A stretch of DNA of 64,000 bases. Source: Caldifarciminota bacterium. GTDB taxonomy: Bacteria > Hydrothermota > Hydrothermia > LBFQ01. Where the stretch lies: assembly GCA_027003075.1 (NCBI GenBank), contig JALWYV010000016.1:1-64000 (forward strand), written 5' to 3'. The notes beneath the pieces were generated by a model. That model saw only the letters and a list, made by a program, of their open reading frames with translations, was not told where the DNA came from and ran no database searches. This document shows, in pieces, positions 33,919 to 42,814 of this stretch. Positions within the stretch are counted from its first letter, which is position 1, and every line of letters begins with the position of its first letter. The position numbers were made by a program, and so were the translations under genes.

Positions 33919-35633
33919 ATGCGGAAAGGGGAAACATAAAGAAGAAGGTATCGGCCTCCCTTAAGTTAAATTTACCCGATGTGATTGAGCAGAACATCGT
34001 TGATATGATCCTTGACCTGAAGGAAAGGGAGTTACCACAGGTGCGGGTCGTTGACGTGGAGGGTGGAACGTACTTCCTCGTGGTTGCGAAGGACTGGCCG
34101 GGACTCTCGGACGCCTCCCTCGCCGTTGTACACGAGAAGGGGTACAACCTGTCTATGGTATTTGGGGTCCAGGTTGTGGATACTCCTTACTCCGTCATGA
34201 TCATGCAGATATCCCCGAATTCGAACACCGATCAGAAGAGGCTCTTGAGGGATCGGGAGGAGATAGTTACACTGCTCCGCACGGTTGCGAAGGGTGGGCT
34301 GGATATACGTACCATCCTCGGAGCCGAGAGCCGCAAACTGCGGGTGTACGACAGGGTACTGAAGGAAATTGACAGGATGGTGGAGGAAGGAAAACTTACC
34401 CGGAAACTGAAAGCCCGTATAGTGGGGGACGAAGGGGAACTTATAAAGTTCATACGTTCCCGTACGATAGCCTACCTTGAGGAGAGGAGTCCGAGGACGC
34501 TGGCCGAGATAGTCAAGATGCAGGTTGAACTTGCAGATAAGGCGAGAAAGAACCCCGGGAACGTTTACGTGGACTTCCATCTTTTCAAAGTAGGCCCCGA
34601 AGGCAAGAGAAATAAGGATATGGTCGGCTTTACGATAGTGGGTAAGTCGGGACTCGTAAAGTTAAGCGACGTACTTCACGTATTCCGGAAGCAGGGGATA
34701 GTGGAGAGGTACAGGAAGGAGTTTATACTGCCCGATGGCATCTCCGTTGTACGGGTTGAGATAGACGGGACATACCAGAAGATGCTCATGACCCTCAAGG
34801 AGGAACTTCAAAACCTACGTGTGCCACAGGACGATGAGGAGGTAGCCCCCGGGGAGGAGATCTTCGGCAGGATGGTGAGCGATAGGCTTATGCGGGAGTA
34901 CGAGACGAGCGGCATACCCCAGCTCCTCACCATGCACGTAACCGGTAACATATACCGGGCCTCCGCCGTGGGGCCGTTGCTCGGAGAAACCGAAGAGGAG
35001 GCTGAGGACAGGATAGAGGAGGCTTTCAGAAAGAGGAACCTCACGGTTACCGACGCCATAGTCAAGTTCTTTGGAAAGGATGAAAAAAGGACCGGGCTTT
35101 ACATAATAAAATTCCATCCTAACGTTCCCATAAAGCACGTTCACGAGAGGGTCAAGGATGCCTTCCGCGAGCTGTTCGGATCCGAAAAGGGCATTAGAGA
35201 TTTTGACGAGAGCCTTCGGAGGATCAACTACGAGAAACTATCCGCCCTGTACGAGATGCTGTCGGAAAACGTACCCCGGAAGTTCATAGGTGATATCTTC
35301 TACTCCCTCAAAGACGAGTTGCGGATAATGGAATCCGTAGATGTCCTCGCGGCCATCATATCCCACATATTCTCCTCCGTAGAAGCGTTTCTGGAGAAGA
35401 GGCAGGGCGGAGGAAAGGACAGAGGTATATATTCCACGACCGTTTCCCGTTACGCCATTACGACCATCGTATGTGACAAGTCCTGTTCTAAAGAGGAGCG
35501 CGAGAGGTTTCAGAAGAAGTACGGCAGAAGGATATCCCGACTGAGTATATACGGAAGTGAAGTCCAGACCTACATGAAGAAGGTTGCGAGAGATGAGTCG
35601 GTCAAGAAAGAAAAAAGAAAACCGGTTTCGTAA
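33879..35633 (+). CDS. large protein with ACT-like segments, unknown function
   Basis: About 584 residues from ATG 33879, chosen because TACGAT at 33864-33869 ends 9 nt upstream; an upstream in-frame start at 33813 is possible. I do not recognise the family. Two segments look like ACT regulatory folds: V-A-K-D-W-P-G-L-S-D-A-S-L-A-V-V (about 48-63) and F-T-I-V-G-K-S-G-L-V-K-L-S-D-V-L (about 250-265). The rest is mixed alpha/beta and highly charged, with no membrane segment. It overlaps the lipoprotein gene before it by 40 nt and the RodA-like gene after it by 41 nt, so they are probably one transcript. Confidence 0.55.
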   Translation: MAPEGSAELHYTLNAERGNIKKKVSASLKLNLPDVIEQNIVDMILDLKERELPQVRVVDVEGGTYFLVVAKDWPGLSDASLAVVHEKGYNLSMVFGVQVVDTPYSVMIMQISPNSNTDQKRLLRDREEIVTLLRTVAKGGLDIRTILGAESRKLRVYDRVLKEIDRMVEEGKLTRKLKARIVGDEGELIKFIRSRTIAYLEERSPRTLAEIVKMQVELADKARKNPGNVYVDFHLFKVGPEGKRNKDMVGFTIVGKSGLVKLSDVLHVFRKQGIVERYRKEFILPDGISVVRVEIDGTYQKMLMTLKEELQNLRVPQDDEEVAPGEEIFGRMVSDRLMREYETSGIPQLLTMHVTGNIYRASAVGPLLGETEEEAEDRIEEAFRKRNLTVTDAIVKFFGKDEKRTGLYIIKFHPNVPIKHVHERVKDAFRELFGSEKGIRDFDESLRRINYEKLSALYEMLSENVPRKFIGDIFYSLKDELRIMESVDVLAAIISHIFSSVEAFLEKRQGGGKDRGIYSTTVSRYAITTIVCDKSCSKEERERFQKKYGRRISRLSIYGSEVQTYMKKVARDESVKKEKRKPVS

Positions 35634-36708
35634 TCGCGTCATACTTTACGTCCTCGCCATAGTGTGGCTGGTCGTATCCGGCATACTCCTTCAGTGGAGC
35701 GTTTTCATGTACAAGTCAGTCATCTACGACATCTCCATGGTGGACTTCGCTACGAAGAACGTCCTCAGACTCCTCCTTGGAGTCTTCGCCTTCCTTCTGG
35801 GTATGTGGGTGTACAGGTTGGGGGCGGGGGGATGGGTTAACTGGCTCTTTTACGTCTCAATCGGCCTGCTCGTGATGACCTACATATCCGGGAAGGCCTT
35901 CGGAGGAGCCACCCGATGGATAGCCGTCGGACCTTTCACAATCCAGCCCTCCGAGTTCGTTAAGTATACCCTTATTATGTACCTCGCCAACCTGTCGGTC
36001 TCGGAAAAGGGGGCCAGTACCGTGCGTATCTTCTGGAAGGCCCTGATAATATCCGCCGGTGTAAGCCTTCTAATACTGTTCCAGCCCAACTTCTCCACGG
36101 CCGTGGTCCTGATCCTCTCCGTGGTGATCACCCTGTTTCTGCTCGGTGCGACCGTTCCCCAGATGGTGGCTTCCGTCCTCTTCGCCGCCTTCCTTGGCCT
36201 TATCGCCTACAACTCGTTCGGACACGTCAGGGAGCGAATAGAGATCTTCCTCGGAAAGGGAGCCGGATCCTACAAGGCGGCCCAGGTGATACAGGCCAAG
36301 ATTTCCATAGTGCGGGGAGGGGTGTTCGGGAAGGGGCCTGGTATGGGTCTCCAGAAGCTGGGATACCTGCCTTCAGCAGACAAGGATTACGCCTTCTCAA
36401 ACCTGTTTGAGGAGTACGGCCTTCTCGGGATACCCGGCGGGGCGCTCTGGATCATCCTCTCCCTGATAGGAATAACTTGGGTGGGACTATGGGCGGCCCA
36501 GAGGAACGACGATCCCTTCAGGAGGTTCGTTATGGTGGGGTTTACGGTAACCTTTTTCACCTTCTCCTTCGTACATATAGCCGTGAACATAGGCCTGCTT
36601 CCGCCCACGGGTCTTCCTCTCCCCTTCGTGTCGTACGGGGGGTCGGCCCTCGTGGCCAACGCCTTTGCTCTGGGGTACGTCTTCAGGGGCGTGATTGAGG
36701 CGAAGTAG
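35593..36708 (+). CDS. rodA: SEDS-family peptidoglycan polymerase, RodA/FtsW
   Basis: 371 residues from ATG 35593, with about ten membrane helices. SEDS motifs: G-G-A-T-R-W-I, Q-P-S-E-F-V-K-Y, F-Q-P-N-F-S-T-A-V and the terminal N-I-G-L-L-P-P-T-G-L-P-L-P-F-V-S-Y-G-G-S. These glycosyltransferases make glycan strands from lipid II with a class B PBP. The F-V-S-Y-G-G-S ending leans toward FtsW; RodA often reads slightly differently, so I cannot separate the two. No PBP2/PBP3 or mreB is adjacent. It starts inside the preceding ACT-like gene. Confidence 0.9.
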   Translation: MSRSRKKKENRFRNRVILYVLAIVWLVVSGILLQWSVFMYKSVIYDISMVDFATKNVLRLLLGVFAFLLGMWVYRLGAGGWVNWLFYVSIGLLVMTYISGKAFGGATRWIAVGPFTIQPSEFVKYTLIMYLANLSVSEKGASTVRIFWKALIISAGVSLLILFQPNFSTAVVLILSVVITLFLLGATVPQMVASVLFAAFLGLIAYNSFGHVRERIEIFLGKGAGSYKAAQVIQAKISIVRGGVFGKGPGMGLQKLGYLPSADKDYAFSNLFEEYGLLGIPGGALWIILSLIGITWVGLWAAQRNDDPFRRFVMVGFTVTFFTFSFVHIAVNIGLLPPTGLPLPFVSYGGSALVANAFALGYVFRGVIEAK

Positions 36709-36739
36709 CCTCTCCTCTACCGACCTTAGAATCCCGCCC

Positions 36740-37642
36740 ATGTTGGAAGGAACTTGGTACCTGGAAAAGCACACGGAGAGCCTCCTGTTTCTCCACAAGA
36801 TAAAAAACCATATATACCACGGAAAGACGGCCTATCAGAAGGTGGATATCGTTGAGATAGAGGCCTTCGGAAAGACCCTGTTTTTAGACGGTAAGATACA
36901 GTCCGCCCAGATAGATGAGTTCATCTACCACGAGGTTCTGGTACACCCGGCCATGCTCACGCATCCCGATCCCAAAAACGTCATCATCTTAGGCGGTGGG
37001 GAAGGAGCCACCCTCAGGGAAGTTCTGAGGCACCCGGTTAAGAGGGCTACCATGGTGGACATAGACGAACAGTTAGTTAAACTGTGCGAGGCCTACCTTC
37101 CGGAGTGGCACGCGGGGGCCTTCTACGACGAGCGTACCAACCTCGTATTTGCGGATGCGAGATCCTACATGGAGAACTCCAACGAAACCTACGACGTGGT
37201 TATAAGTGACCTTACGGAACCCCTTGAGGGCGGACCTTCCGTAATGCTCTTTACGAAGGAGTTCTACGGCACCGTGTACGACCACCTCTCGGACGACGGC
37301 GTGCTGGTAGTACAGTCCGCGAGCGCTGACCCCTACTACAACGAGTTCGTGCGGGACGTTTTCGCTACCTTAAAGGAGGTATTTCCGACGGTTAAGGTGT
37401 TCCACGCCCCCGTTTTCTCCTTCCAGATGGACTGGGCGTTTACCCTGGCCACGAAGGGGAGGGATCCGGAGGGAGTCCCGGTTGAGGAGATAGAGAGGAG
37501 GATATCCTCCTTCTCAAACGCTCTGAAATTCTACACTCCGGACCTCCATCATGCCCTATTTAAGCTGCCCCGTTTTCTCAGGGACGTACTTACCAAAGGG
37601 AGGGTCATAACCGATGAGAACCCACCGGTCTGGCTCTCTTGA
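36740..37642 (+). CDS. speE: aminopropyltransferase, agmatine/triamine type (SpeE family)
   Basis: 300 residues. The SAM-fold motif I is G-G-G-E-G-A-T-L-R-E-V-L, followed by M-V-D-I-D-E, P-E-W-H-x-G-A-F and S-D-L-T-E-P. This G-E-G-A-T pattern with P-E-W-H is like the Thermus agmatine aminopropyltransferase and thermospermine synthases rather than classical SpeE (G-G-G-D-G-G). The enzyme moves aminopropyl from decarboxylated SAM to an amine. TAGAAT at 36727-36732 ends 7 nt before the ATG. It is the first gene of a three-gene polyamine operon. Substrate is inferred. Confidence 0.88.
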   Translation: MLEGTWYLEKHTESLLFLHKIKNHIYHGKTAYQKVDIVEIEAFGKTLFLDGKIQSAQIDEFIYHEVLVHPAMLTHPDPKNVIILGGGEGATLREVLRHPVKRATMVDIDEQLVKLCEAYLPEWHAGAFYDERTNLVFADARSYMENSNETYDVVISDLTEPLEGGPSVMLFTKEFYGTVYDHLSDDGVLVVQSASADPYYNEFVRDVFATLKEVFPTVKVFHAPVFSFQMDWAFTLATKGRDPEGVPVEEIERRISSFSNALKFYTPDLHHALFKLPRFLRDVLTKGRVITDENPPVWLS

Positions 37643-37643
37643 G

Positions 37644-38117
37644 ATGGTAGGAGACGTGAAGTTTGCCCTCGGTGCGGGGAAGGGGGTGGCGGAGGATTAC
37701 ATTCTGGCCTTTGACAGGGCGCTCAGGGAGGCCGGTTTTTCCGATTACAACCTCCTCAAGGTTTCCTCCGTACTGCCGGCCGGTGCCCGGCTTGTAGGAG
37801 CCGTAGACATGCCAAAGGGTTCCCTCCTCCCCATAGCCTTCGGTGAGAAGGCCAGCAACGTGAGAGGCCAGAGGATAGGGGCCGCCGTCGCCGTGGCCGT
37901 GCCTGAGAGTCCGAAGGATATCGGCATAATCATGGAGGTAACAGGAGAGGAGAGTGCCGACACTCTCCGGAAGAAGGCGGAGGCTCTGGCTCTTCTGGCC
38001 ATGGAGGACAGGGGTATAGCCGTTAAGGAGGTGCTGAGTGCGGGAGTTGATGCCGTGGTAGAAGAGGGTTATACGTGCGTATTCGCGGGGGTAGCGATAT
38101 GGAAAGGCCAGGGTTAG
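37644..38117 (+). CDS. pdaD: pyruvoyl-dependent arginine decarboxylase
   Basis: 157 residues from ATG 37644, which directly follows the upstream stop. The self-cleavage region is K-V-S-S-V-L-P-A-G-A (near 39-48); cleavage between the serines makes the pyruvoyl group. F-G-E-K-A-S-N and the terminal C-V-F-A-G-V-A-I also match the archaeal-type family. It decarboxylates arginine to agmatine. Placed between two aminopropyltransferases, it supplies their substrate. Its end overlaps the second SpeE-like gene by 19 nt. Confidence 0.92.
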   Translation: MVGDVKFALGAGKGVAEDYILAFDRALREAGFSDYNLLKVSSVLPAGARLVGAVDMPKGSLLPIAFGEKASNVRGQRIGAAVAVAVPESPKDIGIIMEVTGEESADTLRKKAEALALLAMEDRGIAVKEVLSAGVDAVVEEGYTCVFAGVAIWKGQG

Positions 38118-38896
38118 AGTTCAGAGAGGAACATGCCGAAGGGAGCGGACTATACTTCCGGATAGACGAGGTTCTGTATACCGGACGGTCGGACTTTCAG
38201 GATATACTCGTCTTCCGCAACGACTTCTGGGGCGTGGTCTTCGTCCTTGACGGTCTCGTGATGATGACGGAGAGGGACGAACACTTCTACCACGAGGCTC
38301 TGGTACACCCGGTCATGGCCGTGGCACCGAAGACGGACGGGGTCCTCTTGGTGGGGGGAGGGGACGGCGGAAGCGTCCGGGAGATCCTCAAGTACGGTCC
38401 CACATCCGTAACAGTGGCCGAGATAGACGGCGAAGTCGTAAACGTAGCCCGCAGATATCTCCCCACAGGGCGTTATTTGAATAGCCCGAACGTGAAGGTT
38501 GAGATTACGGACGGGGCGAAGAAGGTTAAGGAGAGCGGTAAATGGGACGTTATTATCGTTGACTCCACCGATCCCGTCGGACCGGCCAAGGTTCTCTTCT
38601 CGGAGGAGTTCCTTACGGATGTCAGGGATGCCCTCGGTGATGAGGGGGTGGTCGGGATGCAGGTGGGTTCCCCCATGTTCTACGCCCACCAGATAGATGA
38701 GACCCGTAAGGTACTGGAGAAATTATTCCCGTACGTCCGTTTCTACGTCTCCTTTACGCCTACTTATCCGTCAGGGATGTGGGGTTTCCTCATGGCTGGG
38801 AAGGTTCCCCTTGAGGTAAGGCGTACAATCCCCCCCGGAAACCGATTCCTTAAGAACGAAGGTAAGGTGCGGGCGCTCTTTCTTCTGGGCGATTGA
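38099..38896 (+). CDS. speE: spermidine synthase (classical SpeE)
   Basis: 265 residues from ATG 38099. Motif I is the classical G-G-G-D-G-G-S-V-R-E-I-L, then V-A-E-I-D-G-E-V and the catalytic-acid loop V-D-S-T-D-P-V-G-P-A. It transfers aminopropyl from decarboxylated SAM, usually to putrescine. With the agmatine-type paralogue and PdaD it forms a polyamine operon; SAM decarboxylase (SpeD) and an aminopropylagmatine ureohydrolase are not in the window. The stop is directly abutted by the convergent propeller gene. Confidence 0.92.
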   Translation: MERPGLEFREEHAEGSGLYFRIDEVLYTGRSDFQDILVFRNDFWGVVFVLDGLVMMTERDEHFYHEALVHPVMAVAPKTDGVLLVGGGDGGSVREILKYGPTSVTVAEIDGEVVNVARRYLPTGRYLNSPNVKVEITDGAKKVKESGKWDVIIVDSTDPVGPAKVLFSEEFLTDVRDALGDEGVVGMQVGSPMFYAHQIDETRKVLEKLFPYVRFYVSFTPTYPSGMWGFLMAGKVPLEVRRTIPPGNRFLKNEGKVRALFLLGD

Positions 38897-40480
38897 TCAC
38901 CTGACCACCACCGAAAAGGTCCTGTCGTTGAGTTTGACGATGTGGGAACCTCTCCTTACCGGTATGAAGGTCTCGCCGGGCATCAACTCCTTCACGACCT
39001 CAAGACGTCCGTCCGGGCTGTATATACGAACGCGGGCCCTGACGTTGGTACTTATGAGGATACCTCCCCTCTCACCGCTTACCGTCGTATAGAGGTAGTC
39101 GGGTCCATTCCTCTCCTGAGATCCGAGGTCACCACCCCTTCCGAGGGTACCGCAGGTGTCGTTATAGGGATATATACCACAGCCGGAAACGGCGTCGTTG
39201 TCCACGACGATGAACAGAGATCTACCGGCCGAAGGTAGAACCATTATCTCGGAACATCCGTCCCCGTCCACGTCGGCGAAGGCCGATCCCTCTCCCACTA
39301 TCCCGGAGGCTGACCACTCCAACGTACCACTGGACGCGTCGTACATCCTGAAGATGCCGTCTCCGAAACACATGTGGGCGTCCCAGTAGGGTACCACGGC
39401 TATCTCAAGCTGGCCATCGCTGTCAAAGTCGGATATTACCCGGCCACCTCCGTGGGTCATGTTGGGCCCTGTGAAGGATCTCGTCCATATAACGCTCCCC
39501 GACGACCCGTCTATAACCGTAACTCCTCCGGGAGTTCCACAATTACAGCTTCTCAGATGGCCCACTACAACGTCGTTCAGGCTGTCACCGTTGACATCGG
39601 CCGAGGTTATGGGGCCGCAGGCCATCTGCCCGGATATGTTCCTGACCCATATAGTGGAGCCGTCCGAACCGTTCAGGGCGTATATGTTCCCGTTGTCGCT
39701 GGAGACTATAACCTCGTCCACGCAGTCCCCCGTTATATCCACAAGGGTGGCGGGAGTGCGGGTGTAATACCTGTTACTGACGCTCGTACTCCACTGGAGC
39801 GAACCGGTGTTAACATCGTAGGCGTAAACCGTATTGGACCCTGCAACTACCACTTCGTAATCACCATCACCGTCAAGGTCTCCTACGGCGGGAGATTTTG
39901 CTATGCCTATAAGAGTCGTACCACCGGTGGGGGCAGACCACACTACGGATCCGGTTGATGCCCTTAGAGCGTAGAGGGTACCGTCGTCGTTCACCAGAAC
40001 GAGGGTGTCGGAACCGTCAACCACAACGGCCGGTCCACCGCTTCGGGTCCCACATCCGGCGAAGGAGGTCCATATTACGGAACCGTCCGTACCCCTTAAC
40101 AGTCGGGTGTTTGAGGCGTTGCATACGACGACCTCCAGACCGGGAATCGTAGGTATTATATCGGCAGCGGCAGGTGCGCCCCATGACCCGCCCGAAACCG
40201 ACGACGTCCACAGTATCCCACCCGTGGTGCCCCGTATAGCGTACACGCTGGAAGAACCGTAACAGTTGAATACTATCTCAGGTAATCCGTCCCCGTTTAT
40301 ATCTCCGACGATAGGCTGGGATTCCCCCGTACAGAGCGAAACGTTGTACTTAACGCTCCACCCCGAAATCTGACCCATCATCGCTCCGAAACCGTTATGC
40401 CCCATAGTGCCATGGAGCATGAGCCAGTCTCCCTCAGCCACGTGCCTTGGAGGAAACTGGAACAATAAAATCGTTAACAT
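38897..40480 (-). CDS. secreted PQQ/FG-GAP-type beta-propeller with Por-like tail
   Basis: 527 residues. Repeats alternate between PQQ-like blades (D-G-S-V-I-W-T-S, T-G-S-L-Q-W-S-T, D-G-S-T-I-W-V-R) and FG-GAP calcium blades (D-I-N-G-D-G-L-P-E-I-V, D-L-D-G-D-G-D-Y-E-V-V, D-V-N-G-D-S-L-N-D-V-V), about residues 50-440. The last 60 residues form a sorting tail with Y-S-P-D-G-R and S-V-V-V-R. The signal is short (M-L-T-I-L-L-F-Q-F). TATAAT at 40489-40494 lies 8 nt upstream of the ATG. The 265 bases upstream hold no gene I can support. Probably a surface-displayed binding protein. Confidence 0.85.
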   Translation of the reverse strand: MLTILLFQFPPRHVAEGDWLMLHGTMGHNGFGAMMGQISGWSVKYNVSLCTGESQPIVGDINGDGLPEIVFNCYGSSSVYAIRGTTGGILWTSSVSGGSWGAPAAADIIPTIPGLEVVVCNASNTRLLRGTDGSVIWTSFAGCGTRSGGPAVVVDGSDTLVLVNDDGTLYALRASTGSVVWSAPTGGTTLIGIAKSPAVGDLDGDGDYEVVVAGSNTVYAYDVNTGSLQWSTSVSNRYYTRTPATLVDITGDCVDEVIVSSDNGNIYALNGSDGSTIWVRNISGQMACGPITSADVNGDSLNDVVVGHLRSCNCGTPGGVTVIDGSSGSVIWTRSFTGPNMTHGGGRVISDFDSDGQLEIAVVPYWDAHMCFGDGIFRMYDASSGTLEWSASGIVGEGSAFADVDGDGCSEIMVLPSAGRSLFIVVDNDAVSGCGIYPYNDTCGTLGRGGDLGSQERNGPDYLYTTVSGERGGILISTNVRARVRIYSPDGRLEVVKELMPGETFIPVRRGSHIVKLNDRTFSVVVR

Positions 40481-40745
40481 GGTGCTAAATTATACACTGG
40501 AAATCATGATCAACCCGGGCAGTTTGATATGTTTGTAATTACTGAGCAACGCACCCTATTCGCAGAAGCACGATCTCTTGCGTATTGCCATACTTTTTCG
40601 GTATTGCGCCGATACCGGAGTTGCTGTTTCCTTTGTGTCAAGCAGGAATGATATCGTACGCTACCCTTCGTTTACCGACTTTCAGATGCCGACTCTCCCC
40701 TTCCCCCGGCGTAAATCCCTCCACTCGGCCGTAGAATAGGCGACT

Positions 40746-41378
40746 ATGGAGTACGTAGTCAAGGCCAGTACAAGGGATAAGTTCGGAAGAAACGCTGCCA
40801 AAAGGTACCGCAGGGAGGGATACATACCAGTGGTGCTTTACGGGAAGGGTGAGAAGAACGTCCACGCCATCGTGAAGAAGACGGAGCTTATGAAGTTCCT
40901 GCATGAGACCCACGGTGAGAGTGTCGTAATTACGGTAGAAGTTGACGGCAACCAGTACATGGCCATAGTGAAGGATATTCAGCTGGACCCGGTCACCGAC
41001 GACGTGGTTCACGTTGACTTCCAGCTCCTGCACAAGGGTGAGGAGATAGAGATTGAGGTGCCCGTCGTTCTGGTCGGGGCCGAGAACGCTCCTGCTACCA
41101 GGGCCGGAGGTGTTATAGAGCTCCTGACCCAGACTCTGGCGGTAAAGGCGGAGCCTCAACATATACCTGCTCACATAGAGATAGACGTGTCCGGTATGGA
41201 GATCGGGGACGTTATACACGTTAAGGACATAAAGACGGAGAACTTCACCATAGCCGAGGATCCGGATATGCCCGTGGTAACCGTTCTCACCGAGAGAGCG
41301 GCCCCTGAGGCTGAAGCTCCGGAGGAGGCTGCCGAAGAGGCGGGTGAGAGTGAAGCCGCCGAATCTTCGGAAGGTTAA
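40746..41378 (+). CDS. rplY: 50S ribosomal protein bL25 (Ctc form)
   Basis: 210 residues. The N-domain has V-K-A-S-T-R-D-K-F-G-R-N-A-A-K and G-Y-I-P-V-V-L-Y-G (5S rRNA binding). The Ctc/TL5 C-domain (about 95-190) follows, with an acidic Glu/Ala tail. TAGAAT at 40732-40737 ends 8 nt before the ATG. Pth follows 15 nt later, a common bacterial pairing. Confidence 0.95.
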   Translation: MEYVVKASTRDKFGRNAAKRYRREGYIPVVLYGKGEKNVHAIVKKTELMKFLHETHGESVVITVEVDGNQYMAIVKDIQLDPVTDDVVHVDFQLLHKGEEIEIEVPVVLVGAENAPATRAGGVIELLTQTLAVKAEPQHIPAHIEIDVSGMEIGDVIHVKDIKTENFTIAEDPDMPVVTVLTERAAPEAEAPEEAAEEAGESEAAESSEG

Positions 41379-41393
41379 ATCTCATAAGGCGTA

Positions 41394-41936
41394 ATGAAGG
41401 TCGCCCTCGTAGGGCTCGGGAATCCCGGGCCCGAATACCTTTTTACACGCCATAACGTGGGTTTCATGTTCGCCGACTTCGTCGCCCGTAAGCATGGGCT
41501 GGAATGGAAAATCTACCCTTCCGTGGCCCTCGCAGAGCATAAACGGTTCTACGTAATAAAACCCCTCCTTTACATGAACAACTCCGGGAAGGCCCTCCTC
41601 TCCGCCCCCGTGCCGGTGGTTAAGATGCCCATCGTTGTCGCTTACGACGACGCCGACCTCCCCTTTGGAGCCGTCAAATTCAAAAAGGAGATAAGATCCA
41701 CACCCTCCCATAAGGGTTTAAAGGACATATATCTCGCACTTAACAGGCGGGATATAATGAGGCTCAGGTTCGGAATAGGGCGTCCTCCGGAGGGTGTGTC
41801 GTTGGCCGACTGGGTCCTATCGTCCTTTACCGAGGAAGAACTGAAAAAGATTCCGGACATACTTTCAAAAGCCTACGAGGCCTTCCGCCTTATAATACAG
41901 AGAAAGTACGAGCTAATAGGGCAGGTACTGTCATGA
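41394..41936 (+). CDS. pth: peptidyl-tRNA hydrolase
   Basis: 180 residues. G-L-G-N-P-G-P-E-Y, T-R-H-N-V-G-F (catalytic His20), Y-M-N-N-S-G and Y-D-D-A-D-L-P are all present. It frees tRNA from peptidyl-tRNA that drops off ribosomes. The usual G-G-x-x-G-H-N-G-L-K loop is altered to S-T-P-S-H-K-G-L-K, replacing the conserved Asn after the His by Lys. Its last 4 nt overlap the sigma-factor gene. Confidence 0.92.
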   Translation: MKVALVGLGNPGPEYLFTRHNVGFMFADFVARKHGLEWKIYPSVALAEHKRFYVIKPLLYMNNSGKALLSAPVPVVKMPIVVAYDDADLPFGAVKFKKEIRSTPSHKGLKDIYLALNRRDIMRLRFGIGRPPEGVSLADWVLSSFTEEELKKIPDILSKAYEAFRLIIQRKYELIGQVLS

Positions 41937-42784
41937 GCAGGGAGAACGTTTCCGATGATCCTCTGCACTACTACTGGAAGGCGCTTGAGGAGTTGAAACC
42001 TCTACCTCTGGAGGAGGAGCTTGAACTGGCGAGGCGGGCGAAGAAGGGGGATAGGGAGGCTTACGAGAAGATCATAAAGTCCAATTTGAGGTACGTCGTG
42101 GACGTTGCCCTGCGGGAGGGATGGAACTCCGGGGTCCCCCTTGAGGATCTCATATCCGAAGGGAATCTGGGTCTTCTCAAGGCGTTTGAGAAGTTTGATC
42201 CGGACAGGGGCGTTAGGCTGATCTCCTACGCCGATAAGTGGATCAAGGAGGCCATAATAAAGTTCATAAGGTCGTACAAACCCCTATCAGGCATGCCACA
42301 CATATCCAAGAAGGATCTTCAAAAGATAACGGAGCTGTATCAGGAGCTCGGAAGGGAACCAACGGTTGAGGAGATAGCAGAACGGCTCGGCTCATCTACG
42401 AAACGAGTTAAAAGACTGCTTGACGCCGTCAGAACGCGATTCCTTAACACCGAGGGTAAGATATCGGAGCCGGGAGAGGGACCCTCAGATACGTTTATAC
42501 CGCTCGTGGCAACCGACAGCGAATCCATAGAGAAGGAATACGTCAGAAACAAGCTTGAAGAACTATTTGAAAAGGTCTTTGCCTCGGATATTCTTACGGA
42601 GAAGGAAAAGATCGTCCTCTCGGAGTACTTCGGCATAGACGGGAAACCCCGAAAGATGGCAGAAATAGCCCGGAAGTGGGGTGTAAGCAGGGAGTACATA
42701 AGGCAGATAAAGGAGTCTGCCATAAAGAAGATACGCAAAGCTTTTCCGGAGTTTCAGAATCTGGTGGATGAACATCTCGTATAG
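41933..42784 (+). CDS. sigma-70 family RNA polymerase sigma factor
   Basis: 283 residues with regions 1.2 to 4.2 but no 1.1. Region 2 includes N-L-R-Y-V-V-D-V-A and L-I-S-E-G-N-L-G-L-L-K-A. Region 3 includes R-E-P-T-V-E-E-I-A-E-R-L-G. Region 4 ends G-V-S-R-E-Y-I-R-Q-I-K-E-S-A-I-K-K-I-R. The -10-reading stretch reads R-L-I-S-Y-A-D-K-W-I-K-E-A-I where primary sigmas have F-S-T-Y-A-x-W-W-I-R-Q-A-I: the first Trp is Lys and the Gln is Glu. It could be an alternative (RpoH/RpoS-like) factor. It overlaps pth by 4 nt and precedes divIVA. Confidence 0.9.
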   Translation: MSRENVSDDPLHYYWKALEELKPLPLEEELELARRAKKGDREAYEKIIKSNLRYVVDVALREGWNSGVPLEDLISEGNLGLLKAFEKFDPDRGVRLISYADKWIKEAIIKFIRSYKPLSGMPHISKKDLQKITELYQELGREPTVEEIAERLGSSTKRVKRLLDAVRTRFLNTEGKISEPGEGPSDTFIPLVATDSESIEKEYVRNKLEELFEKVFASDILTEKEKIVLSEYFGIDGKPRKMAEIARKWGVSREYIRQIKESAIKKIRKAFPEFQNLVDEHLV

Positions 42785-42814
42785 GGATATTTTCGCCTTT
42801 ACAATAACCGCATA

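Noticed and set aside
40481-40745. A 40-codon plus-strand frame beginning near 40533 and a short hairpin-like repeat near 40610.
   Set aside because: No -10 box or Shine-Dalgarno at the right spacing, no family resemblance, and the hairpin is only 5 bp.
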